A DNA stretch of 64,000 nucleotides from Pseudogymnoascus destructans (taxonomy: Eukaryota; Ascomycota; Leotiomycetes; Thelebolales; Thelebolaceae). The notes below the pieces were generated by a model. The model worked only from the letters and a program-made list of their open reading frames with translations, ran no database searches and had not been told where the DNA came from. This document shows, piece after piece, positions 9,490 through 19,406 of this stretch; the first letter of the stretch is position 1; every line of letters begins with the position of its first letter. The stretch covers positions 1,798,001 to 1,862,000 of the forward strand of contig NW_020167521.1 of assembly GCF_001641265.1 (NCBI RefSeq). The letters are read 5' to 3'. Both the position numbers and the translations under genes were made by a program.

Positions 9490-12125
9490 ATGCGTCTACA
9501 TGTAGCAGCGAGAAAGGGGGACAAAGCCCTTATGGAGAATGCACTTAACGATTGCGAAGAGATTAATGGCCAGGATGAAAACGGCCGGACAGCGCTGTCG
9601 TGGGCCGCACAAAATGGGAATGAGGAAGTGCTAGGACTGCTATTAAGAGAGAAGGGCATTGATGTGAACTCCAAGGATAACAAGGGCTGGACAGCGCTGT
9701 CGTGGGCCGCACAAAAACGGAATAAGGGAGTCCTAGGACTGCTATTAAGAGAGGAGGGCATTGATGCGAACTCCAAGGACAATAACGGCCGGACAGCGTT
9801 ATCGTGGGCTGCACAAGAGGATGAGGAAGAGCTAGGACTGCTAGTAAGAGAGCACGGCGTTCATCTGAACTCTGACGACAATAAGAACCGGACCTGGGTG
9901 TCGCAAAGAATAAAGAGAGAGAGAAAGGAGGCGGTAAGACTGCTGCTTGAGAAGAACAGCATTGATGTGAACTCCAAGGATAACAACGGCTGGACAGCGC
10001 TATTGTGGGCTGTAGAGAGAAGGAGAAGAAGGGCATTGATGCGAACTCCAAGGACAATAACGGCTGGACAGCGCTATTGTGGGCTGTAGAGAGGGGGAGA
10101 GAGGAGATGGTAAGACTGCTGCTTGAGAAGAACGGAATTGATGCAAACTCCAAGGACAATAACAGCCGGACAGCGTTATCGTGGGCCGCACAAGGAGGGA
10201 ATGAGGAAGTGCTAGGACTGCTATTAAGAGAGGAGGGCATTGATGTGAACTCTAAGGATAACAACGGCTGGACAGCGCTATCGTGGGCTGTAAAGAGAGG
10301 GAGAGAGGGGGTGGTAAGACTGCTGCTTGAGAAGAAGGGCATTGATGCGAACTCCAAGGACAATAACGGCCGGACAGCGCTGTCGTGGGCAGCAGAGAAA
10401 GGGAATAAAGAGGTTGTAGGACAGCTGCTTGACAAGGAGGGCATTGATGCGAACTCCAAGGACAACAACGGCCAGACAGCGCTGTTGTGGGCTATAGAGA
10501 AGGGGCACATAACGATGGTGAATCTGTTCACCAAAAGAGACAGCACCACCCTGAATATTGCAATTCAGTGCAAGAATCACCGTGTTATTGAGCTGCTGCT
10601 CAATGGGTTGGTGTATACGAAGGATATCATGGCGGTAAGTTGGCGCCACGCATATGGGCGACAACCATCGGATATTTTGCTGCTGACGGAAGGAGAGGGC
10701 CAACGGAAATCCCTGCGCTGTATTGCAGAACGAGGAATTCGACACGAACTAGCGCAGTGGTCAGCCGAAACTGGGATAAGGAGATCTCTCTTGTTCGTCA
10801 TCTCTCTTATCTCATGAAGAAACTCAACTAATTTTCCAAGCCTAGTTTTGGACCTCTCGTCATGGCAGAATGACTTGTTTCCCGGCTTGGAGAAGGTGCT
10901 CACTTTAAAACACGGCCAATTGCGCTATTTCCAGGAGCCGATTAATGGAATTGGCACTTGCTTCTGTGTTGCTGTCTGCTTCCCCCCCAGACATGGTGCA
11001 GACCAGAAACACGGCAATATGCCTGCCTGGAACAAACGCGCAATAGCGTGGACAATGATACCGCCCAAGGACCCAAGTGACGGACCATCGAAGATGATAA
11101 ACCACTTGAGCACACTGCCATACGGTTGGATTCCAGACGACGGTGTTGACTTCTTCAAGCAGTTCATAATCTGCTTAAAAGATAGGTGGGTCGTTGGATG
11201 TGACCTGGTCGAGGGAGATCTGGCTAAACGTGTAAGTTCATCCGGTGCTAATATCAATCTTGAATATATATTTACCCTCCTAATCTTGTTTAATCCACTA
11301 AGTATATAATATAGCGTGGCGACCAACTCCGTCAGAAAGGAGAAAGCCCTGAGCTCATACGTAACCTGGCGAAAGATGCTCAGACGTTGGCCGGTCATCA
11401 TAACTTCCTACAAGACCAAGTCGCCACTGCTAAGGAGTTTGCAAAAGAGAGTGGAGGTTACCGTGAAGACAATGCCCTGAAGGATCTGCAGAACGTAATA
11501 GATGGCTTTGCATACGACGTTAATAATCGTATAAAACAACTGGACCAAACAATAAGGGACCTTTTACAGTTTGTGAGTATAATAATCATTATTTTCAACA
11601 AATTTATCGGAGTTGACCTTGTGCAGGAGTTTGCCTGGGTCTCGATCAATGAAGCACACAGATCAACAAACATTGCAACAAGCATGAAACGTCTCAGCTG
11701 GATCACTGTAAGATTTTGCTTGATTTGTCACGCACTTGACCGAAGCTGATATGCCTAGTTCATCTTCCTACCAGCATTGTTTGCTTCGGTAAGGCTTCGC
11801 AATATATTCTAGTATAGGCATTTTAGCCACAGCTGCTAATGGAGAGGTTTCGCATGAAGAGTCTATTTGGCATGAACATCGATTTATTGAAAGACAACCC
11901 CGATTGGCGTTGGTATGTCCTTTTTGGAGGAGCCTTTGTGATAATCACTTTTGCGATATGGCTCATCTTCAAATTCAATCCTGTTCGTGGCATCTCCTCA
12001 AGAGTGACATTCCTTTGTCGTTACTGACAGACATGCAGAATATCGAATTATGGATTGAACGCAAAGTGGAGAAAATACTGCAAATGGGTCAGAAGCGCAC
12101 ACAAAGAGACACTGAAAGAGGCTGA
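9490..12125 (+). CDS. Ankyrin-repeat protein with CorA-like (GMN) membrane domain, frame-damaged
   Basis: The N-terminal part is about ten 33-residue ankyrin repeats with the consensus NGWTALSWAA..GNEEVLGLLL (DNA period about 99 bp, very homogeneous). The C-terminal part is a fungal CorA-like module: a coiled helix (about 11331-11570), then a first membrane segment split by introns and ending in the signature FGMN, then DNPDWRWY and a second membrane segment (WYVLFGGAFVIITFAIWLIF). Family knowledge: GMN is the CorA Mg2+ channel signature. Supported introns: 11230-11314, 11571-11624, 11708-11759, 11791-11859, 11983-12039; a possible one is at 10793-10840. The ATG at 9490 is the first in frame. 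One ankyrin unit near 10010-10035 has lost about 34 bp, which shifts frame 1 to frame 0, so the copy may be a pseudogene unless an unseen splice rescues it. A repeat at about 9868-9960 is also degenerate. The function is unknown; ion transport or signalling is an inference from the domain. Confidence 0.65.
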
Positions 12126-12455
12126 ACAATGGAAATAGATCGTTTTCTTTTTGAGCTCTGCCATATTCATCAGAAACACCAGGGGCTGTCCGGTATGTGC
12201 GATTGACTGAGTTGCGTGCCACGCGCTCTCCGGCTCTTAGCAGAGCACACTGCAAGGGCTAACAGGGCTGAGCCTCCGAGAAAGCATGGAGAGGATTATA
12301 ATGTATGGTATTCAAAAAGTCTGAGGCAAACTCAGCCTGCCAGCAGACATTAAGACTGCATTTGCTGTGACCGCGCGGGAACTGGCAGGGAGGGTGGTCG
12401 ACTCGCCCCGGCCTTAGGGTTGTGGACATTCTGAATTATACAAGTATAGGAATGT

Positions 12456-12642
12456 GAGTGTTGATTATGGCAGAGCAAGGAGGTATAGCCATATGTGGCG
12501 CAACTCATGAGATTGGCACTTGCTGAAGTCGCAGGTACAACCCTTGTTTGACGCTAGGTTAGTTTGATAAGGCGATTGCGAAGAGTGGCGTGGGGAAAAT
12601 CTAGCGGCGCGCTGGGGGGGAAGCCGGTTTTGCAAGCGACTG
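12456..12642 (-). repeat. Right terminal inverted repeat of the ankyrin element
   Basis: 187 bp, the reverse complement of the left terminal repeat at 9179-9350 with scattered substitutions and small indels. It is followed directly by TA at 12643-12644. Confidence 0.85.
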
Positions 12643-12903
12643 TAAACATATAAGCAGATAAATCATCCTTCTTTATATAAATATGAAAAAAAAAAAAAGG
12701 GCATTGTTAGGTTGACGGGCACGAATAACAAGCTGTGCAGCGTCAGGTCACTTTGATAAAGACGTGAACTGGTATGGGTCTTCATGGGGGGGAAGCTAGA
12801 TTAAAACTATGAATGACGCCAGATACTCCTGCCTCCTCCCTATATAATTAATCCTTCTGTCTACCTAATCAAGAGAAGCCATAACACTCCTGAATGATTC
12901 CAT

Positions 12904-15285
12904 CTAGTTGCAGGACCGACAGACAGTTCCGTGAAATATCTCTGCGTGGCTTTGAAAATGCATCCGATGCTCGAGCCGGACGTCACAGATCCGACACTCC
13001 GTAGGCTCGTTAACTCCAAGTCTTCTAACATGCTTTCTCATAAAGTGCCTCGTCAGGCAGCCAGGAGTTGCAAACGAGACGACCCTCTCTCGAATCGTCA
13101 GGTTCGGGTTTCCAAGACATGCGAAGCATATAGTTGGCCTCTTATCCGTCGTAACCGACGATATTGCATGTCTGAGCATGATATCTGCCTCGGACCGCAG
13201 TGGCTTTTCGTCTTTGACCGCGGAGACTGGTGGAACTGCCTGACCAGCACGACTGCGACGGAAGGCCACCCCTTCCTCAACACTGCAGTACGCCGTCACA
13301 GCGTTGATGGCCGTAATCCTGCGTTGACATTCCTTTTCCAGCGACGTCTCGGGCAATGTCAAAACCGCGTCGATTAGAAGCAGTTGTTCAGGCGTCATAT
13401 GATCCGATCGCTCTAGTGCACCTCGGACGTCCTCGTCGACCACCTTGCCAGATAGCTGCCGCTCGCTGTCAATGACAGGCTGCTCTTTCTTGTATCGATC
13501 GACGATGTCAAGTAGTAGCAACCGCCGCTGTCTCGCTCTCTCGCTCGTAGGCGTTTCTTTCCGATAGCGCTCTTCCCTCCGGCTGCCTTCTGGAGACCCT
13601 GACAGGTGGGCTGCGATCTGAGACAATTTCACGATACATGGAAGGTTATTGACCGATGCTGATTGCGCAGAAGTCAGCTTCCAGGGGCGCCGGGGGTCGA
13701 TCGACCGGCTCATTGAACATGCGAACCTCATCAAAGCCTTTTGCGGCGCGAGTCCGCGATATATATTTTGGACGTCCACATTGATATTCCGATCAAGGTA
13801 GTGTTTAAGGAAGGTGTCGATACTCGCATGCTGCAAGATTAAGTTTTGAACGGAGTCACTAACATCAGCTGTGCCAAAGAGACCACATTAGTTGAGGACA
13901 GCAGGATCTCAGAAAAACACTTACGACTCTCATTTAGCGCCTTAGCGGCTCCGTCACGTAGCACATACGGCTTCGTGACTTGTTTAAACCCGGTGATCTG
14001 GCCGCCTATCTTCATGCGGTACCGGATCGATGCCGACGACAGCTGTAGATTGTGAGCGATGCGAACGCCTTCCGCCTCACGAACCGCTTGACAAAAGACG
14101 AAATTGTCGAGCATCTCATCCTTTAACGGTAGCTCCTGCTCATTCATCCCCTGCAGAACGTTCAGACTGTACAACTTCTCGGGTGAATAGACGGTAGGAG
14201 ACTTGAAGGCCTGAACCTTGAACAGCATGCCAAGCAGGAAGACATGCGGACTCAGTACCAGCGTCGGGTCGTAGATGATTTCGGGGATTTTAAATTTATT
14301 GCTTTGGGTTCTAGTCAGTACGATGCATGTTACAACTCAAGATGGCTGACGAGAGGGCACTCACACGTCCTTTAAGCCGAGAAAACCCTTGGTGAACTCG
14401 GGCGATAGTTCGATAAACAGTCGGGGACGACCTCCACTGGGGTCTCGAATCAGTGTCAGTTCGAGGTGCCGGAGACGGAGCTGTAATAAAGCCTCCGGTC
14501 GATTGCCAGTGATGCCTGCGAGTTGAGAGAAGAGGATCTGCTGAATTCGAAGCCAACCGATAGCAAAAGTCATTTGCGTTGTCGTAAGAAGCACGCGGGA
14601 GAATTCAGCTAGATCTTCAGCATACATAGTTGCACTCTCCCGCTTTGAGTTATCAAGACCCTTTTGATCGGCCACATACTTGATCAGCTATAATTATATT
14701 AGACTGAAGACAAACAGAAGCCCTAACGTAGTAACTAGAAAAACTCACATCTTGCCCTTGTCGTATGATCATTTCGTCAATCTTCTCGCCAACCTCGAGC
14801 TTGTACACAAGGTTGTACCACTTCCAAAATGTCTCCAACGACGTCGTATGTTTGATGCCTGGCCGTCTCCGCCCGCCTTTCCCTCGTCGTTGGTCGCAAA
14901 CCCAGCTCAAGAAGCCTTTGAGGAATCTTATCGTGACATCGCGGAAGCATTGTACTGGGTCTTTCTTAATATAGGAGCAGTACCTTCAAGGGGGTGGAAA
15001 GTTAGCGTAAGCAACTATAGTCATTTGAATGTTGACTTACTGATCCCACTGCAACTTCACTCGATCAAGCTGGACTTGGGTATTGGGGCTGTATCGTCGT
15101 TGCCGAAGCCGCTGCACATCGAGTTCTTCTGCTTCGGCGAGATAGTGTTCCGGAGGGTGTTTTATTTCGTCGTCAAATAGCCACGACTCGTCATCGGTGT
15201 CATCGTCGATACCATCTAAAAGGGAATCGAAGTCGAAAACGCTCGAGCTGTCGGATTCATCGTCGGAGTAGGAAGTCATTGCCAT
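12904..15285 (-). CDS. DUF3435/FluG-type tyrosine recombinase (Starship captain-like)
   Basis: Exons on the minus strand: 15285-15041, 14983-14749, 14687-14365, 14310-13925, 13868-12904. All four introns are 54-61 nt with GT..AG ends, and the joined frame is open for 717 aa. The N-terminus is acidic. Residues of a tyrosine-recombinase site can be read: R223 in TGNRPEALLQLRL, Y383 and R386 in KPYVLRDGAA, H410, and Y420 in FLKHYL, an R-Y-R-Y set. Y replaces the usual H of HxxR. Then follow SMSRSIDPRRPWKLT and, near the C-terminus, two Cys/His clusters (CFACLGNP...RHFMRKH and CRICDV...HAEIFH), as in fungal FluG-domain proteins. Family knowledge: DUF3435 proteins are Crypton-related recombinases, and those at Starship edges are the transposon captains. 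Not every DUF3435 protein is a captain. The gene points left, toward the FRE gene and the ankyrin element. Confidence 0.85.
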
Positions 15286-15774
15286 GTCGAGACGGAGACG
15301 TGTGGAGGGTTGATTGGATTAGTAAGAAGAGAATCCAGAGAGCAGTCGAGGGTGCAAAGTGATTGAACAGAAATGCAGACAAGGAGTATTGACGACTGAA
15401 AAGAGAGACTACGAGCGAAAGCTTGTAGGAGGGGTGAAGAATCGAGTGACTGAGACGTGAAAGAGAAGAGATGGCGAAGAACAGACGAAAGAGAGCGAAC
15501 AAGGGACATGCTGCCTTTAAATACCTTTGAGTTAGCGGTTCAACGAGGAGATGGCCAGTTTTGGCTTTCGTGGGCACCGGGATAGTAAGGGCCAGGTGGG
15601 ATGGGTTGGCCAGAGGTTGGATGGGGTGAACGAGGTGAACGATGTGGACGAGCTATTTCAGGTACCTGAGGCACCATAGGTGTGCGGCGATTAATTTTGG
15701 GGTGTGAGAGTATTGAAAAGTGGGCAAGCGGGGTGCGTAAAACAGCGACGAAAGCTGCCCTTTTCAGCAGCCTC
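15286..15774. other. Upstream region of the recombinase gene
   Basis: Purine-rich on the plus strand (pyrimidine-rich in the direction of the recombinase), as in many fungal leaders. No gene is seen; the short ORFs here are low-complexity. Confidence 0.4.
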
Positions 15775-15833
15775 CTACTCGGTGTTCCACCCACTCGCTT
15801 ACGAGCGAAGCGAGTGGGTGGAACACCGAGTAG
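15775..15833. repeat. Perfect 59-bp palindrome (26-bp stem, 7-nt loop)
   Basis: The arms 15775-15800 and 15808-15833 are exact reverse complements: CTACTCGGTGTTCCACCCAC on the outside, CTCGCTT next to the ACGAGCG loop. The sequence could extrude as a cruciform, or be a small foldback element or an element boundary. It lies 490 bp upstream of the recombinase ATG and 270 bp before the truncated MFS fragment. The perfect match argues for a recent origin or for selection. Confidence 0.9.
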
Positions 15834-16019
15834 CCGTCACATCGTTAAATATAGTATAATAGTAAGCAATAAGATCTTCTTCAACTAATTATCTCTTGGT
15901 GCCTTGGTGCTTCATCTCTAGAGCTATTGCAATTCCGACACATAATGTGTTGGAATTGCAGTAACACAACTGCACATAACTTCTTCCATTAGTGGTAGCC
16001 CTGAGAGACTGTTGCTGAC

Positions 16020-16400
16020 AATTTTATTATAGGCCTCAATCAATGTACTCGTAAGTATTGCACTAAATAGCATACTACAATAACTAATAAATCCTTCCAG
16101 CCTTACCAACGGCTGCTTCCTCTTCCTCGCCGGCTCGATAGCGGACCACATTGGCAACCGCAACATGAACATCTTCGGCTGCTTTTTCGCGGGAGCTTTT
16201 GTCCTAGCTGCCGGCCGCTCACAGACAGGACTTCAATTGACCGCCTTCCGTGGGCTGCAAGGTATTGGTACTGCCATGTGCCTACCGACTGCCTTTAGTA
16301 TAATTTCAAAAACAATTCCCATGGGGAGGAAGAGGAATATTGCTTTTGCGTGTCTAGGTTTGGGACAACCACTCGGATGGTTTTTAGGCCTATTAGTCAA
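16020..16400 (+). pseudogene. MFS transporter fragment
   Basis: The frame from 16102 reads LTNGCFLFLAGSIADHIGNR, then a membrane segment, then GLQLTAFRGLQGIGTAMCLP, which is the second to fourth membrane-helix region of drug:H+ antiporter-type MFS proteins (motif A is degenerate, GSIADHIGNRN). A possible splice acceptor precedes it at 16098-16100. The N-terminal helix 1 region and everything after about helix 4-5 are missing. At about 16395 MFS similarity ends and an unrelated coding sequence begins. This looks like a gene remnant truncated at both sides, next to the possible edge of the accessory block. Confidence 0.7.
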
Positions 16401-17205
16401 GGTTCTCAAGCAGGACAGCGAACGCAAGAACTACAACCTTTCCAGCCCGCACAACCAGCATCTGCAAACTCTTCCGGTGTTCCCACCCCAGCCCGACCCA
16501 AAGAGCAGATGAGGTCACAAGTTGAGCACGGCGATATGCATCTCCAGGTAACTCCGAACAGCGCCAAGTCGCCAAGCTCATCTCACTTGACCAGCACTTC
16601 AAGGGCCTTCGAGAAGCTCAAATTTGCTGAAGTTCGGGACCTCGCAAGAAAGAAGTATAAACGCTTCGACGATCTGAACGGAGATGAGATTGAGAAGCTA
16701 GCCAGACAAAAGCATGGCGAGGAAATGCCAAATGCGCACAGTGGGCCCTTGTCCCATGCTTCAAGGGCGTTCGAGGATCTCACATTTGAGGAAGTTTGGG
16801 GACTTGCAAAAAAGCAATATAAAGACTTCAATGAGCTGAACGGACACGAGATTCAGGATCTGGCTAGGCAGAAATATGACGAGACAATGGTACGTACAGA
16901 CCCGGACAATGCCCTGCTATTATCCTCGTAGAGCTAACTTTGGAGGTTAGACTTCAGTCTCTGAGACGCCTGCGCCAATTGAAAATCAGAACAGGACCAT
17001 AACTGAACCTGCCACATCACAGCTAGTGGCTAATAAGGAGGCACTAGATGCAAATAACGAGAAAGGAAAGAGAACTGCGCCTATCGAACTCGGAGACAGC
17101 GATGAAGGCGAAAGTGACGCCGTTATCACTTTTAAGCCGAAGGGAAGGCGCGCGGCTGTAGATAGCGCCTACAAGCCTGGGAGGTCAAACGAAAAGAAGA
17201 CCTAG
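16377..17205 (+). CDS. Hypothetical protein with duplicated 43-residue motif
   Basis: The product is not recognised. The frame open from at least 16377 (first in-frame ATG; the true 5' exon may lie elsewhere because this region overlaps the MFS fragment in another frame; ATG 16510 is an alternative) runs to the donor at 16890 (GTACGT). An intron at 16890-16950 with branch GCTAAC leads to exon 16951-17205, ending in TAG. Two imperfect copies of a 43-residue unit stand out: SRAFEKLKFAEVRDLARKKY... and SRAFEDLTFEEVWGLAKKQY..., each continuing with an LNG.EI..LARQK segment, predicted helical. The tail is charged, with KPKGRRA-type basic stretches. A nuclear or chromatin role would be speculation. 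Confidence 0.5.
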
Positions 17206-17841
17206 ACTTTCAGGTCCCAATTTCGTCTATGTCTCGCATGCGTTGGAATTATAATTAGTGTGCGCAGGCATATCTCGGTCAGAAACAAGGGTTGTGCCAT
17301 TCCTCACTGCTTCCCGCTCCAGTTCTTATACACCAATGGCCGAACCACAGCGTCCTTTCAGCGTTATATCTAGGAACATAACCCGCGGGGTTATTTGCGC
17401 GGAGGATAATAGGTATCATTTTGCAATGCATGGTGTTGATGACGGACATAGGCGCGGATCGGTATCTCAAATGCCCGGAATCAAAATGGGAGACGAGCCG
17501 ACAGTTACAGCTATTCAATATCCGAATGGGATAAAACAGCATTTGAAAATCAATTGAGCAAGAATACGTCCAGATATCAATACATTGTGACCGCTAATCC
17601 CCAAAATATCATTTCGTGTACATGTACCCACAAGCATTGCTGACAAGAGGGACAAAAAGATTGTCCTTTTTCCTACTTATGTGTAGCTTATATCCCTACT
17701 CCAATCTATGTTTATCCACAAGGCGCTATCTCACCGCGCCTTCTACTCCTTACATGTACCGATGGCCATCTCTTCCCTCAACACCCCAGTTTCGGCCGCG
17801 CCCAGGCCCAGCTTCTTTTGGTTTGCACATGCATTTACCAT
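17206..17841. other. Convergent intergenic region, no feature seen
   Basis: This lies between the 3' ends of the hypothetical gene (plus strand) and the Bap31-like gene (minus strand). ORFs here have no recognisable content and are probably UTR. Confidence 0.4.
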
Positions 17842-18806
17842 TTACCTATCCTTCTTTGGTAGGGTCTCGGTAGATTGTGTAGAAGCGTACTTATCGCTGA
17901 GCTCATTGTACTCCCGGGTAAGACCGGCAGACTGCTTCTTCAGATTCTCGAGGTCCTGCTCCTTCTGGGCGAGCTTCCTCTTCAGGTTTCCGATCTCGTT
18001 GATACCGCCAGCCTCCTCAAGCTTCTGGGCGTCCTTGCCGCTGGCCTTTGCGTCACCTTGGTATTGCTTGAGCTTGGTCTCGAGTCTCAGGGTCTCCATG
18101 ATCTGCAGATGTGTTAGAGAGGTATCGGGAGGTTTGGTGCAAGGGGGGTGTTACCATCAGGTATGTGCGGTTGAGAATCAGAGACAGGAACAGCGTGAAG
18201 CCACAGAGGTACATGTTGCGCTGAGAGTAGAACTTGCGGGCCTGAACTTCCATGCGCTCATGTCCGAGAACAGCTCTACTAACTGTGGTTAGTGCTATAC
18301 TGTAATATGGATATAAGGACACATACCCAGTTTGCGATTGCTCAGTTGCCAGGGCGAGTTCAACTTGGACTCGGTACACACGGTTTACCTGGGATAGTCA
18401 GTACCAAGTTTTTCCTTGTAGTATCAATGATTTGGGAACATACACTGTCTAAGAACAGGATAAGGATGAAGATAAACGTTATCTTCAGACCGTGTTGTAC
18501 TTTGGCTATGACAGGACTTTCTTGGAGGATGTCAGTACTGGTCTGGGGGGTTTTCGGGAGTCTGGAGTGGAGCACACGAACCGGAAATGAACGTATATAG
18601 CTGGTTGTTGGTTAGCAGCTGGCAGTAATGGGGAAATTATGGTGGTATCTTACCTTGAGCCTCCAGTTGAACGGGAGGGGCACGATGAGAAGGACGAAAA
18701 GGCCCATCTCTGCTACAAGTAGCATGAAGACCTGCAGGATCATTAGCAAGGCGAATCATAGGCCTAGGACGCGCGAGAAACCCACGAGACTGTAGTAGAG
18801 CGTCAT
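17842..18806 (-). CDS. Bap31-like endoplasmic reticulum membrane protein
   Basis: This is the fungal homologue of B-cell receptor-associated protein 31 (yeast Yet family), an ER integral membrane protein implicated in cargo export and quality control. Exons: 18806-18786, 18731-18654, 18600-18582, 18520-18444, 18388-18327, 18275-18155, 18102-17842; 212 aa. Seven exons include a 21-nt first exon and a 19-nt micro-exon, and every junction keeps frame. The start MTLYYSLVFMLLVAEMGLF and two further hydrophobic segments (ITFIFILILFLDSV; YLCGFTLFLSLILNRTYL) are family-typical, followed by a coiled coil (KRKLAQKEQDLENLKKQ). The C-terminus is KKDR, a slightly modified KKxx-like ER signal. Confidence 0.85.
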
Positions 18807-19406
18807 CTTGGAAGTTGTTGAAGCTTGACAATATTGTATATGTTTCGTTTCTGGAGGTTATAGAGTCAATGCTGTAATGAGAGTATGGCAAAGGATCGCG
18901 TAGTAGCTATTCGTCAAAGGGAGAGGCTTACTCTGCAAAAGATCAGTTAGTAAGTGTATTGTAGAGCTTCATGAGCAGTAAATACCTTTGGACTTTGCAG
19001 CTGCAGTTGTTGGAGAATATTTGAAAATTGTCGTGTGTTCTTTGGAGACGTCAACTCCAACTTGGCAACTTGCAAGGCAACGTCATTCGCTTGCGACAAG
19101 AAAGCGTTGGACCCCACCCCGTCTATCCAAGCAGGTGGCACGTGCAATTGAATCACGTGCAGTTGATTAGTCAACAAAAACGATCACATAACACGTGATT
19201 AACGCCCAATCGCAGATCGCGCCACAATTCCGATAAGGCCATTCCACATTCAGTAGCGTTCTTTGAGCCCATTACCATTGCCATTTTCTCGCTGCTCTTT
19301 CCTCACTCACCTCAACAACCGTCTCGAAAGATACCTGGCTCTCTGTCTGGCCATTGGATTGGAACAGTTACTCGCGCCGTCGATGGGATTCTAGAGGCCT
19401 GCGAAT
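18807..19406. promoter_or_regulatory. Divergent promoter region with three CACGTG boxes
   Basis: A 600-bp spacer separates the start codons of two divergently transcribed genes. CACGTG palindromes lie at 19139-19144, 19154-19159 and 19192-19197, three within 60 bp; each is a classical bHLH (E-box) core and the outer context TCACGTG fits USF/Cbf1-type sites. The region 19260-19400 is pyrimidine-rich, as expected for the leader of the plus-strand gene. Functional binding is an inference. Confidence 0.5.

Larger units (their letters stand above)
9179..12642. mobile_element. TIR-bounded element carrying an ankyrin/CorA-like gene, TA flanks
   Basis: The ends are long imperfect terminal inverted repeats: left 9179-9350, right 12456-12642. 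The outer tips are identical (CAGTCGCTTGCAAAACCGG and its complement) and both are flanked by TA (9177-9178 and 12643-12644), as expected for Tc1/mariner/pogo-type insertion. The tip could also be read as starting TTACAGTCG. The 3464-bp unit holds one gene, an ankyrin-repeat protein with a CorA-like membrane domain. I see no DDE transposase, helicase or recombinase inside, so if mobile it would be non-autonomous. The alternative is two separate MITE halves that happen to flank the gene, but each side shows only one outward-facing end. Confidence 0.65.

Noticed and set aside
9563..10549. Minus-strand ORF of 328 codons over the ankyrin repeats
   Set aside because: It is a mirror of the 99-bp ankyrin units, with repetitive Ser/Leu/Pro sequence and no domain.
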